NCBI RefSeq assembly: GCF_004117875.1
Contig: NZ_RAHW01000002.1
Span: 186,001 to 250,000 of the forward strand
Direction: 5' to 3'
DNA from: Geomonas oryzae
Lineage (GTDB): Bacteria; Desulfobacterota; Desulfuromonadia; Geobacterales; Geobacteraceae
Length of the DNA stretch: 64,000 nucleotides
Shown piece by piece: positions 25,288 to 35,250 of the stretch. Within the stretch, counting starts at the first letter, position 1. Each line of letters begins with the position of its first letter. The notes beneath the pieces were generated by a model, which made no database searches, had not been told where the DNA came from, and was given only the letters and a program-made list of their open reading frames with translations. Both the position numbers and the translations under genes were made by a program.

Positions 25288-26187
25288 TCACAGCCGGATG
25301 AGATCCTCGTGGGGTTCGTCGGAAGGATTTATGTGGATCATGACATCCCCGACGTTGCTGAAGTGGTCGAAGATGCGCCGCTTGACCTCGGTGGCGATAT
25401 CGTGAGAGTGCTTGACCGTCATGTCGGGGGGCATGTCGAGTTTCAAGTCCACGATGAGGTACTGTCCGGAGTGACGGGCCCTTATCTCGTGCACCTGGTC
25501 CACCCCCTCGACCGATCCGGCAAGCCGCGAGATGGCGTCGAGGACCTCCTGTTCCGGCTGGCCGTCCATGAGCTCATGCGCCGAGGTGCGGAAGGTATGG
25601 ATACCGATGTGAAAGATGAAGAGCGAGGTGACGCCGGCGGCGATCGGGTCCATGATGCCGACGCCCAGATAGGCGCCGCCGACGCCGGCCAGGGTGGCGA
25701 TGGAGGTGACGGCGTCCTTTCTGTGGTCCTTTGCTATGGCGAGAAGCGCCGGGCTCCCGAGCCCCCCCCCGACCCGCATGGTGTAGCGGTACAAGGATTC
25801 CTTGGCGACGATGGTCGCCGCCGCAGTGATGACGGCGACGAGCGCCGGGACCGGATAGCGCCCCTCCATGACCGTCGTGGCGGCCCCGTAGAGGACCCAG
25901 GCGCCGGTGCCGAAGATGACGAGCGAGATCAGGATCGCCGAGAGGCTTTCCACCTTGCCGTGCCCGTAGGGATGATCCTCGTCGTACGGTTTTCGTCCGA
26001 CCTTCAGGGCCACGATGGTCAAGCCTATGGCGATGAAATCGCACGCGCTCTCGATGCCGTCGGCGAAGACTGCCTCGGAATGTCCGAAATGGCCGGCGGC
26101 GAGTTTAGCGACCATGAGCACGGCGTTGCTCCAGAAGCCGATCCGGATCACGCGGTCCGCCTTGTTGAAGCGTTCGCCCCTCAGCAT
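25288..26187 (-). CDS. Cation diffusion facilitator (CDF) family transporter
   Basis: 299 residues with about five to six membrane helices between residues 12 and 195 and a soluble C-terminal metallochaperone-like domain. FADGIESACDFIAI in TM2 and KDHRKDAVTS in TM5 carry the acidic metal-site positions of the CDF family. The loop YDEDHPYGHGKVESLSA is characteristic. The substrate (Zn, Fe, Mn or Cd) cannot be read from sequence. The ATG overlaps the end of recJ by 7 bases and is preceded by GGAGGG, so the two genes are cotranscribed. Confidence 0.92.
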   Translation of the reverse strand: MLRGERFNKADRVIRIGFWSNAVLMVAKLAAGHFGHSEAVFADGIESACDFIAIGLTIVALKVGRKPYDEDHPYGHGKVESLSAILISLVIFGTGAWVLYGAATTVMEGRYPVPALVAVITAAATIVAKESLYRYTMRVGGGLGSPALLAIAKDHRKDAVTSIATLAGVGGAYLGVGIMDPIAAGVTSLFIFHIGIHTFRTSAHELMDGQPEQEVLDAISRLAGSVEGVDQVHEIRARHSGQYLIVDLKLDMPPDMTVKHSHDIATEVKRRIFDHFSNVGDVMIHINPSDEPHEDLIRL

Positions 26188-27899
26188 ATGCCCTCCGGGC
26201 GCAGGTCCTTCACCGTGAGCTGGAGCGAAGTCCTGCCGTTCCATACGTTGATCCCCGGCGAGAAGAGGAGATCGACCCGCCCCTCGGGCACCCCTTTCTC
26301 GGCAAGCCCGAAGGCGATGGCGTCGAAACTGCGCCCCCCCTGCCCTACCCTGAGCTTCAGGTGCCCTCCCCTCAGCACGCGGCTCTCCTCGACCACGGCG
26401 CCCTTTAAAACGAAGAGCGGTTCCGGGTTCCCCATGCCGAACGGCTTCAGCCGCTCGAGCTCTTTCACGAGCCCCTGGTCGATGGCGCGGGCCTCGAGCT
26501 CCAGGTCATAGGCGAGCGTAGGCGTAAGCGCATCGGCGTCGAGGACCTCCCGGGCCGCTTCATCGAAACTGAGCGCGAAACGTTCCAGCTCGTCCTGCGC
26601 TATGGAGAGGCCGGCGGCATGGCTGTGTCCGCCGAAGCGCAGCAGGTGATCGGCGCAGCTTTTGATGGCGTCCAGCAGGTGAAAACGCGAGATGCTGCGC
26701 CCGGAGCCCCGCCCGGTGCCGTCTTCGAAGGCGAAGAGGATGGCGGGACGGTGGAACATCTCCACGATGCGGGACGCGACGATGCCGATCACCCCCGGAT
26801 GCCACATCTCGGAGCCGAGTACGATGCTCTTTCTCCCGCGGCAGGCACCCTGCTCGAGCATGGCGCGCGCCTCTTCGAAGGTGGCCCGTTCCAGGGCCTG
26901 GCGCTCGGCGTTCGCCTCGTCGAGCTCCTTTGCAATGGTTCGTGCGCGCGAGGGATCGTTGCAGAGCAACAACTCGAGCCCGAGGGCGGCGTCCTCGAGC
27001 CTCCCGGCCGCGTTGATGCGGGGGGCGAGACGGAAGCCGACCGCGCCGCAACCGATGTCGTCCGCGATCCCCGCCACCTCCTTGAGCGCCTCGATGCCGA
27101 CCCTGCTCCCCGAGCAGAGCTGTTTCAGCCCGTAGCTCGTCAGCACCCGGTTCGTCCCCAAAAGCGGCACCACGTCCGCGATGGTGCCGAGAGCCACAAG
27201 GTCCAGGTACTCCCTCAGGTCGGGCTCGTTGCCGCGCACGAAGCGCCCCTCTTCGCGCAGCCGCGCACGCAGGGCGACGACGAGATGAAAGGCGACACCT
27301 ACGCCGGCCAACGATTTGAAGGGGAACGGGCAGCCCGGCTGCAGCGGGTTGACGATGGCGCAGGCGTCCGGCAGTTCCGAAGCCGGTGCGTGATGATCGG
27401 TGACGATCAGGTCGACCCCTGCCTCGCGGCAAAGGAGAGCCTCGGCGACCGCGGTGATGCCGCAGTCCACCGTGACGAGGACCTTCGCGCCCGCCTGTGC
27501 CGCGGCGGACACGCCCTGGGCGGAAAGGCCGTACCCTTCGGTGAGCCGTTTCGGGATGTATGGGAAGCAGTCGATGCCGATGCGCCTGAAAAAGCTGATG
27601 AGAAGCGCGCACGAGGTGACGCCGTCCACGTCGTAGTCACCGTGCACGCAGACGCGTTCGTTGTCGGAGAGGGCGCGCGAGAGCCGCTCCACCGCCTGCG
27701 CCATTCCCTTTAAAAGCATCGGATCGTGCAGCCTGGAGAGGACCGGGTTAAGGTACGCCTCGGCTTCGTCCGGAGTCGAAACGCCGCGCTGCGCGAGAAG
27801 GCGCGCGATAAGCGGGGAGACGCCGCTGCGTGCGAGTTCCTTGACGGCCCCCGCATCGGCTTCCCTCTCCCGCCAGCATCTGTCCGTAACAGGTTTCAT
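26181..27899 (-). CDS. recJ: Single-stranded-DNA-specific exonuclease RecJ
   Basis: A 5'-3' exonuclease of recombinational and mismatch repair. 572 residues, normal length. DHH motifs are seen: VHGDYDVDGVTSCALL, LIVTDHHAPAS, ALGTIADVVPL, APRINAAGRLEDA. The DHHA1 domain has GSGRSISRFHLLDAI and RFGGHSHAAGLSI, and a C-terminal OB-fold follows. Transcribed with the downstream CDF transporter. Confidence 0.97.
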   Translation of the reverse strand: MKPVTDRCWREREADAGAVKELARSGVSPLIARLLAQRGVSTPDEAEAYLNPVLSRLHDPMLLKGMAQAVERLSRALSDNERVCVHGDYDVDGVTSCALLISFFRRIGIDCFPYIPKRLTEGYGLSAQGVSAAAQAGAKVLVTVDCGITAVAEALLCREAGVDLIVTDHHAPASELPDACAIVNPLQPGCPFPFKSLAGVGVAFHLVVALRARLREEGRFVRGNEPDLREYLDLVALGTIADVVPLLGTNRVLTSYGLKQLCSGSRVGIEALKEVAGIADDIGCGAVGFRLAPRINAAGRLEDAALGLELLLCNDPSRARTIAKELDEANAERQALERATFEEARAMLEQGACRGRKSIVLGSEMWHPGVIGIVASRIVEMFHRPAILFAFEDGTGRGSGRSISRFHLLDAIKSCADHLLRFGGHSHAAGLSIAQDELERFALSFDEAAREVLDADALTPTLAYDLELEARAIDQGLVKELERLKPFGMGNPEPLFVLKGAVVEESRVLRGGHLKLRVGQGGRSFDAIAFGLAEKGVPEGRVDLLFSPGINVWNGRTSLQLTVKDLRPEGIC

Positions 27900-27983
27900 T
27901 CACCCTCCGCCCAATGAAAAACAGTGAGCAATAATATCATAAGCGCCGCCCGCCCGCGAACCTAATGTGCGGCGGCGCCGGGC

Positions 27984-28011
27984 AAAAAAAAACCCGCCGA
28001 AGCGGGTTTTT
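27984..28011 (-). terminator. Terminator of the yajC-secDF-TPR unit
   Basis: AACCCGC faces GCGGGTT over a CGAA loop, with nine T residues following on the minus strand, directly after the TPR gene stop. Confidence 0.9.
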
Positions 28012-28014
28012 CTT

Positions 28015-28590
28015 CTACTTTTTGAAGCTTGGAGGCATGTTCCCGAGGGTAGCAAGATCGCTCTGGATCTGCTGCGCCGTAGGGCTCGTGGAGTCGAACT
28101 GCAGGTACTTCATCCAGACCTCTTTGGCCTTTTCGGGCTGCTTCAGGTCCTGCCAGTACACCACGCCCAGGTTGTAGAGGCTCTGCAGGTGCTTGGGATC
28201 GATGGTCTGCGCCTTCTCGAAGTTGGCGATCGCCTTGTCGTACCAGCCGATCTTGCGGTACATGATCCCCTGGTCGGTCATCACGTTCAGGTTTTTCGGG
28301 TCCAGTTCCAGGGCTTTGCCGTAGGCGTTCACCGCCTTCTGGGGCTGATCCGTGTCGAAGTAGTCGTTTCCGAGCTGGATCCACGCCTGCAGGTTGTCCG
28401 GATCCTTGGCGACGATCTTCTCCGCCTCGGTGATGCGGCGCTGGTAATCGGTCGGGGAACCGGCGCCCTGCGGGACCGACATGGTCTGCTGGGGCGCCTT
28501 GTTGTGCCCGGCGATGCTGAAGATCAGGTACCCGCCGAGAAGGCCCACTATCAACGCCACCACGATGGTGAGTACGTTTTCCCTGTTCAC
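28015..28590 (-). CDS. Membrane-anchored TPR protein
   Basis: 191 residues: an N-terminal membrane helix (about 7-27), then at least three tetratricopeptide repeats (NLQAWIQLGNDYFDTDQP, NLNVMTDQGIMYRKIGWY and HLQSLYNLGVVYWQDLKQ). Likely a scaffold facing the periplasm. Its position 9 bases after secF, in the Sec operon, suggests a link to export or envelope assembly, but no function can be named. GTG start with AGGAGGTCCC. Confidence 0.85.
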   Translation of the reverse strand: MNRENVLTIVVALIVGLLGGYLIFSIAGHNKAPQQTMSVPQGAGSPTDYQRRITEAEKIVAKDPDNLQAWIQLGNDYFDTDQPQKAVNAYGKALELDPKNLNVMTDQGIMYRKIGWYDKAIANFEKAQTIDPKHLQSLYNLGVVYWQDLKQPEKAKEVWMKYLQFDSTSPTAQQIQSDLATLGNMPPSFKK

Positions 28591-28599
28591 GGGACCTCC

Positions 28600-29502
28600 T
28601 TAGACGGCCTCAACCTCGACCGCTTTCTTTTCCCAGACCGCGACGATGGGGCTCGCCACGAAGATGGAAGAATAGGTGGCCACCACGACCCCCACGACCA
28701 GCGCGAAGGCGAAGTCGTGGATCACCTCGCCGCCGAAGAGGTAGAGAGAGACGGCGGCAAGGAAGGTGGTCACCGAGGTGATGATGGTACGGGAAAGGGT
28801 CTCGTTGATGCTGCGGTTGAAGATGGTGAGCATCGGGTCCTTGAGACTCTTGTGCATGTTCTCGCGGATACGGTCGAAGACGACGACGGTATCGGTGAGC
28901 GAGTAACCTGCGATGGTGAGCACCGCGGTGATGAAGAGGATGTTGACCTCGCGGTGCAGCACGTAGAACACGGCGATCATGGCCAGCACGTCGTGCATGG
29001 TGGCGACGACCGCGCCGACGCCGAATTTGAAGTCGAAGCGCCAGGCGATGTAGAGGATGATGCCGAGCATGGAGAGCGCCACGGCGACGAGGGTATCCTG
29101 CTTCAGCTTCTCGCCGATGGACGGGCCGATCTCGGTGGAGCTTTCAACGGTGAAGCTGTTTCCGGGGATGCCTGCTTTCAGCGCGTCGGCAACCGCGTCG
29201 GCGGACTTGCCGGTCGACTTGTGCATCTTGATGAGGATCTGGTTGCCGCCGGTAACCTCCTGCAGCTCCACTTCCTTGATGCCGGCCTTGCCGAGCGCGT
29301 CACGCACCGCCTGACTGTTGGCGGGCTGGGCGAACTTGATCTGCATCGAGGTGCCGCCGGAGAAGTCGATCCCCATGTTGGCGGTGCCGCGGGCGATGGC
29401 GATGATGCCGAGAATGCCGATGATGGCCATGATGCCGGAGACGAGGAAGGAGAACTTCCTCATGCCGATGAAGTCTATGTTGGTCTTCTTGATCAGTTCC
29501 AT
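28600..29502 (-). CDS. secF: Protein translocase subunit SecF
   Basis: 300 residues. It has a first membrane helix, the periplasmic segment with GIDFSGGTSMQIKF, and then five membrane helices including TVVVFDRIRENM, the RND-type signature. It pairs with SecD to use the proton gradient in late protein export. It follows secD by 14 bases. Confidence 0.97.
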   Translation of the reverse strand: MELIKKTNIDFIGMRKFSFLVSGIMAIIGILGIIAIARGTANMGIDFSGGTSMQIKFAQPANSQAVRDALGKAGIKEVELQEVTGGNQILIKMHKSTGKSADAVADALKAGIPGNSFTVESSTEIGPSIGEKLKQDTLVAVALSMLGIILYIAWRFDFKFGVGAVVATMHDVLAMIAVFYVLHREVNILFITAVLTIAGYSLTDTVVVFDRIRENMHKSLKDPMLTIFNRSINETLSRTIITSVTTFLAAVSLYLFGGEVIHDFAFALVVGVVVATYSSIFVASPIVAVWEKKAVEVEAV

Positions 29503-29516
29503 GTTCGTCCCCCTCC

Positions 29517-31115
29517 TTATATGCTGAGTCTCTTCACGTGTACGCGCTCCAGGAAGGCGTCAAAGATCACCTTGGTGGAAACGAGGGACGTGAACAGGTT
29601 GATGATGATACCGAGGCTCAGGGAGACGGCGAAACCCTTGACCGGACCGGTGCCGAACTGGAAGAGCACCGCCGCGGTGATGAGAGCGGTCACGTGCGAG
29701 TCCATGATGGTGAGAAACGCCTTGTCGTAGCCGGCATCGAGGGCTGCGTGCGGCGTCTTGCCGAGCCGGAGCTCCTCCCTGATCCTCTCGAAGATGAGGA
29801 CGTTGGAGTCGACCGACATACCGACCAGCAGGACGATAGCGGCGATGCCCGGCAGGGTCAGGGTGGCGCCCAGGGCCGAGAGCGCGCCCATCAGGAAGAG
29901 GATGTTCAGCACCATCCCGAAGTTCGCCACCATGCCGGAGATCTTGTAGTACATCGCCATGAAGCCAACGACGAGGACGACGCCGATGAGGCCCGCCATG
30001 AGACCCTTGTGGATCGAGTCGCGACCGAGGGAAGGACCGACGGTGATGTTCTGCAGGATCTTGACCGGTGCGGGAAGCGAACCGGCGCGCAGCACGATGG
30101 CGAGGTCGGCGGCGTCCTTCTCGGTGAAGGAGCCGGAGATCTGGGCACTGCCGCCGGAGATCCTCTCGCGGATCACCGGAGCGGAGTAGACGTTGCTGTC
30201 GAGCACGATGGCGAAGCGCTTGCCCACGTTGGCAGCGGTCACCTGGTCGAACAGACGCGCACCGGTCGAGTTGAACTCGATGGCGACGTAAGGCTGGTTG
30301 TACTGGGAATCGATCCTGATCTGGGCGTCGGTCAAAAGCTCGCCGGTGATCATCGCCTTCTTCTTCACGACGAGCGGCGTCTCGCTGACCGCGCCGGTGG
30401 CGGGATCGGTCCGCTTCTCGAAGAGGAGCTCGTCGTCCTCGGGGAGCGAGCCTGCGGTCGCGGTTGCCGCGTTCACGGACTCGTCGACCAGCTTGAACTC
30501 GAGACGGGCGGTCTTGCCGATCAGCTCGATGGCGCGCTTCGGATCCTTGATGCCCGGAAGCTGCACGACGATGTGGTTGATACCCTCGCGCTGGATCACC
30601 GGCTCGGAAACGCCGAACTGGTCAATCCTGTTGCGGATGGTCTCCAGGGCCTGCGCCACGGCGCGGTCCTTCCTGGCCTGGGCTTCCTTCTCGTTGATGC
30701 GCAGCTGCATGTTGACGAAGCCACCCTCGTCGACGAGCGGAAGGGCTTCGAGGTCGGGGTACTTCTTCTTGACCATGGCCTGCACCTTGTCGGCGGAACC
30801 GCGGTCGTAAAGGGTGAGCTGCACCTTGTCGCCGCCAAGACGGGCCACCTTCTTGAAGCGGAGGTTCTGGGCGTTCAGCGAGTCTTCCAGGTCGGTCGCG
30901 ATCAGCTCGAGGGAGCCTTCGACGGCCTTCTGGGTCTCTACCTCCATGACGAGGTGGGTACCCCCCTGCAGGTCAAGACCCAAGTGGATCTTGTCCTTGG
31001 GGAGCAGACCGCTCCACCACGTGGGGAGCGTGTCGACCAGCGTCGGCGTCAGGTAGACGCACGAGGCGATGATGAAAATGAGGATGAGAGAAATGCGCCA
31101 GGTATAACCCTTCAT
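29517..31115 (-). CDS. secD: Protein translocase subunit SecD
   Basis: 532 residues. TM1 is near the start, followed by LGLDLQGGTHLVMEV (D1 motif) and a large periplasmic P1 region. After FKLVDES come AGSLPAPVKIL and the C-terminal membrane helices with GMSVDSNVLIFERIREEL, the conserved TM4 Asp-containing motif. Part of yajC-secD-secF, the usual order. Confidence 0.98.
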   Translation of the reverse strand: MKGYTWRISLILIFIIASCVYLTPTLVDTLPTWWSGLLPKDKIHLGLDLQGGTHLVMEVETQKAVEGSLELIATDLEDSLNAQNLRFKKVARLGGDKVQLTLYDRGSADKVQAMVKKKYPDLEALPLVDEGGFVNMQLRINEKEAQARKDRAVAQALETIRNRIDQFGVSEPVIQREGINHIVVQLPGIKDPKRAIELIGKTARLEFKLVDESVNAATATAGSLPEDDELLFEKRTDPATGAVSETPLVVKKKAMITGELLTDAQIRIDSQYNQPYVAIEFNSTGARLFDQVTAANVGKRFAIVLDSNVYSAPVIRERISGGSAQISGSFTEKDAADLAIVLRAGSLPAPVKILQNITVGPSLGRDSIHKGLMAGLIGVVLVVGFMAMYYKISGMVANFGMVLNILFLMGALSALGATLTLPGIAAIVLLVGMSVDSNVLIFERIREELRLGKTPHAALDAGYDKAFLTIMDSHVTALITAAVLFQFGTGPVKGFAVSLSLGIIINLFTSLVSTKVIFDAFLERVHVKRLSI

Positions 31116-31151
31116 GGGAAAAGCTCCTTTCGGAAAAATTGGATCAATGCA

Positions 31152-31475
31152 TTAGTCCTGCTTCACAGACGCAATGTACCCCTTGTTGATCCTGACGTTG
31201 ACGCCGGGAGCGATCTCGAGGGTCACCACCTGGTCGTCCAGTGCGGTCACCTTGCCGTGCATGCCGCCGGCAGTCACGACCTGATCGCCTTTCTTGAGCG
31301 CGTCCAAAAGCGCCCTGTGCTCCTTGGCCTTTTTCTGCTGCGGCCTGATGAGCAGGAAGTAGAAGATGGCGAACATGAATACCAGCGGGATCAACCCCTG
31401 GAACTGGGCCATCATACCTCCGCCCGCAGCAGCACCCTGGGTGGGAGCAGCCATCGCAAACGCCAAACCTAACAT
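31152..31475 (-). CDS. yajC: Preprotein translocase subunit YajC
   Basis: 107 residues. One membrane helix (about 24-44), then FLLIRPQQKKAKEHRALLDALKKGDQVVTAGG and a small SH3-like tail, all family hallmarks. It lies 36 bases before secD and 32 bases after tgt, the common queA-tgt-yajC-secDF arrangement. Confidence 0.96.
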   Translation of the reverse strand: MLGLAFAMAAPTQGAAAGGGMMAQFQGLIPLVFMFAIFYFLLIRPQQKKAKEHRALLDALKKGDQVVTAGGMHGKVTALDDQVVTLEIAPGVNVRINKGYIASVKQD

Positions 31476-31507
31476 TAGTTACCTCCTGGATTGTTTTCTT
31501 GCTCTTT

Positions 31508-32756
<1,249 letters not shown>

Positions 32757-32765
32757 TAAAGGCCC

Positions 32766-33791
32766 TTAGGAGATGAACATCGCATCCCCGTAGCTGAAGA
32801 ACCTGAAGCGCCGCTTCACCGCCTCGCCGTAGGCCTCAAGCATGGTCTCCTTCCCGGCGAATGCGCACACTAACATAAATAGTGTCGATTTGGGGAGATG
32901 AAAATTAGTTATCAGTGCATCGACCACGCGGAAACGGTACCCGGGGAGGATGAAGATGTCCGCCTCACGCTCCCCGGCAACGAGTTCCCCGGAGGCCGCG
33001 GCATGCTCGAGGGCCCGAAGCGAGGTGGTTCCAAGGGCGATCACCCTCCCCCCCGCCTCCTTGGTGCGGCGGATGGCGGCGGCGGTCTCCTCGGGGATCC
33101 GGTACCTCTCGCGGTGCATGGTGTGCTCGGAGAGCTCCTCCACCCGCACCGGCATGAAGGTCCCAAGCCCCACGTGCAGGGTGACCGGCGCGATCGCGAC
33201 GCCCCGGCTCCGGATCTCGTCCAAGAGCTCCGGGGTGAAATGAAGCCCGGCGGTCGGGGCGGCGACGGCCCCCTTCTCGCGGGCGAACACGGTCTGGTAG
33301 CGCTCCAGATCCTCCCCTTCGGGCTGCCGCTTGATGTAAGGGGGAAGCGGCATGCTCCCGGCCCCCTCCACCCAGCTCATGAAGTCGGCCGCCCCCTCGA
33401 AGAGGACCTGCCACTCCCCGTCCTCGCGCGACACCACGGTCGCGGTGACGCCGCCGGTAAGGAGGATGCGGGTCCCCTCGCCGGGAGAGCGGGAGGCCTT
33501 GATGAGGCAGCTCCAGATCTCGGCCGTGCCGGGGAGGCGACGCACCAGGAAAACCTCGACCGCTCCGCCGGTCTCCTTCTGCCCTTTGAGCCGCGCCGGG
33601 ATGACGCGGGTGTCGTTCAAAATAAGCAGGTCGCCCGCCCGGAACTCTCCGGCTATGGAGGCGATGGTGGTCTCGGCAACCGCCCCGCTTGCCCGGTCCA
33701 GGGTCAAAAGCCTGGAGGCGTCCCTGCGGCTCGCCGGGTGCTGCGCGATCAGCTCCGGCGGAAGTTCGTAGTCGAAATCGGAAAGACGCAT
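32766..33791 (-). CDS. queA: S-adenosylmethionine:tRNA ribosyltransferase-isomerase
   Basis: Adds the ribosyl part of SAM to preQ1-tRNA to give epoxyqueuosine. 341 residues, normal. Motifs: [65 protein letters not shown] and [17 protein letters not shown]. The start is the ATG before [10 protein letters not shown], immediately after the upstream stop codon (TAACATG). Confidence 0.98.
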   Translation of the reverse strand: MRLSDFDYELPPELIAQHPASRRDASRLLTLDRASGAVAETTIASIAGEFRAGDLLILNDTRVIPARLKGQKETGGAVEVFLVRRLPGTAEIWSCLIKASRSPGEGTRILLTGGVTATVVSREDGEWQVLFEGAADFMSWVEGAGSMPLPPYIKRQPEGEDLERYQTVFAREKGAVAAPTAGLHFTPELLDEIRSRGVAIAPVTLHVGLGTFMPVRVEELSEHTMHRERYRIPEETAAAIRRTKEAGGRVIALGTTSLRALEHAAASGELVAGEREADIFILPGYRFRVVDALITNFHLPKSTLFMLVCAFAGKETMLEAYGEAVKRRFRFFSYGDAMFIS

Positions 33792-33792
33792 G

Positions 33793-34902
33793 TTATCGAC
33801 CGTACCCCTCGGCAAGCTTCACCCCGGGGTAGTAGTAGGTCAGGATCTCCTTGTAGGCGAACCCCTCGTTGGCGCGCCCCTTGGCGCCCCACTGGCAAAG
33901 GCCTACCCCGTGCCCGGAGCCGGTGCCGACCACCTGGAGGTCGTCGCCTTTCATGCGCAGTTCGAAGTTGGTGCTCTTGACGACGCCGTAGCCGAGCGCC
34001 TTTCTGAAGGCGACGCCGGGAACGGCCACCTGCCCGCGGGCGCACTCGGCAACGACTTCCTGCACCCTGCCGCTTTGGTTGCGGCCCCGCACGCGCAGCT
34101 CTTTAAGCCCGGAGACCTGATACCCGGCCGACCTGAGCGCGCTCTCCACCTTGCGCATGGTGAGGTTAACATCCCATCTTATGGGGTTGGACTCGCTGCA
34201 GTAGCGGCAGGGGACGCCCTGGAGATACGGGATGGAGAGCCCCCAGACGTTGCGGGAGGACTCGGTGTGCCCGGCGCAGTTGGAATGGTAGAAGGCCTGG
34301 ATGATCTTGCCGTCGTAGGTCAAGACCTCTCCGGCGGTCTCGCGCACCCCGTAGGCGGCGCGGCCGTCCTCGGCGTCGGCCCCGTCGTAGACCTGGTCCA
34401 TCACGCTCGACTCGAGCTGGTACGCGGCACCCCGGCGCGCCTGGATCTGGTACATGGCGTAGGAACGCGCGATGACCGCCTGCGCCTTGATCGCCTCGAT
34501 GGGCCAGGCGGAGCTGATCTCGCAGTTGATGAGCCCGATCAGGTATTCCTCGAGCGGCAGCTCGTTCACGACGAGGAGCCCCTTGTCTCCAGGGGTGACC
34601 TCGATGAGGGCACGGTACCCTTTGCCGTTCACGGTGACGCGGGAAAAAGCCGAGGCGACCAGCCGGTTCACGGTCCTGCCGTTCACGGTTACCGCTCTTC
34701 CCGACCTCTTCACCTCGAGGGGCATCTCGACCCGAAGCGGTTCGCCGCTGCCGTCGGTGAGAAGCACGCCGTCGCCGTCGATGCGGACCGTTTCCGCCCC
34801 TCTCATCAAAGCGACCCGAACCATCTCGGGTCTCGTCGCGGCGGCGCTCGCTCCGGCGACGAGGCAGATGACAACTATGATCAACGTCCTGAAGAAACTC
34901 AT
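33793..34902 (-). CDS. SpoIID/LytB-domain exported protein
   Basis: 369 residues with a signal peptide (about 1-22). The C-terminal half is a SpoIID domain: [69 protein letters not shown], and the closing [17 protein letters not shown]. SpoIID acts as a glycan-strand lytic transglycosylase in sporulation. Here, in a non-sporulating Gram-negative context, it is probably a peptidoglycan remodelling enzyme. It is the first gene before queA-tgt-yajC-secDF. Confidence 0.88.
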   Translation of the reverse strand: MSFFRTLIIVVICLVAGASAAATRPEMVRVALMRGAETVRIDGDGVLLTDGSGEPLRVEMPLEVKRSGRAVTVNGRTVNRLVASAFSRVTVNGKGYRALIEVTPGDKGLLVVNELPLEEYLIGLINCEISSAWPIEAIKAQAVIARSYAMYQIQARRGAAYQLESSVMDQVYDGADAEDGRAAYGVRETAGEVLTYDGKIIQAFYHSNCAGHTESSRNVWGLSIPYLQGVPCRYCSESNPIRWDVNLTMRKVESALRSAGYQVSGLKELRVRGRNQSGRVQEVVAECARGQVAVPGVAFRKALGYGVVKSTNFELRMKGDDLQVVGTGSGHGVGLCQWGAKGRANEGFAYKEILTYYYPGVKLAEGYGR

Positions 34903-35250
34903 CAATTCCGTTTACACTTGGGTTTGGCGCGAGCCTGAAAAGCCCTAGATATAAACCATGGAACAGCCGACAAAGTCAATAATTTTGTCGTTCTAATGCT
35001 TGGCTGCAGGGGGCGGAATTGGCAAGCGTTTTGCTATCATTCTCATTAAATGTATGACGGCACCGTTGCGCCCGGGAGGGGTTCCCTCCCCCGTCTCGCG
35101 CTAAAGTGCCGAACTCAATCGGTTTGGAGCCGTCGGCGCGGCGCCGCCGACACCAAATAAACAGTTGCCAGAAGTCGAAAAAAAGGCTATATCGCTGAGT
35201 GGCCTAGCGTTTTTGCGTGATTTGCCGCACACCTATAAGTACGGAACCGT
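34903..35250. other. Regulatory interval upstream of the HD-GYP gene
   Basis: It holds a sigma-54-like promoter (35020-35035) and a leader of about 200 bases with several inverted repeats: GGGAGGG/CCCTCCC near 35074, GTCGGCG/CGCCGCCGAC near 35135, and CGCT/AGCG followed by TTTTT at 35193-35214. No gene was seen. The leader does not match the cyclic di-GMP (GEMM) consensus by eye. Confidence 0.6.
35020..35035 (+). promoter_or_regulatory. Sigma-54 (RpoN)-type promoter
   Basis: TGGCAAGCGTTTTGCT matches the -24/-12 consensus TGGCAY-N5-TTGCW with correct GG to GC spacing. Transcription would start near 35047, about 204 bases before the HD-GYP start codon. An enhancer-binding activator would be required. 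Confidence 0.65.

Noticed and set aside
35036-35250. GEMM-type cyclic di-GMP or cGAMP riboswitch
   Set aside because: The diagnostic conserved core of the class (GGACGCAAAGCC-like) could not be found; only generic hairpins are present.
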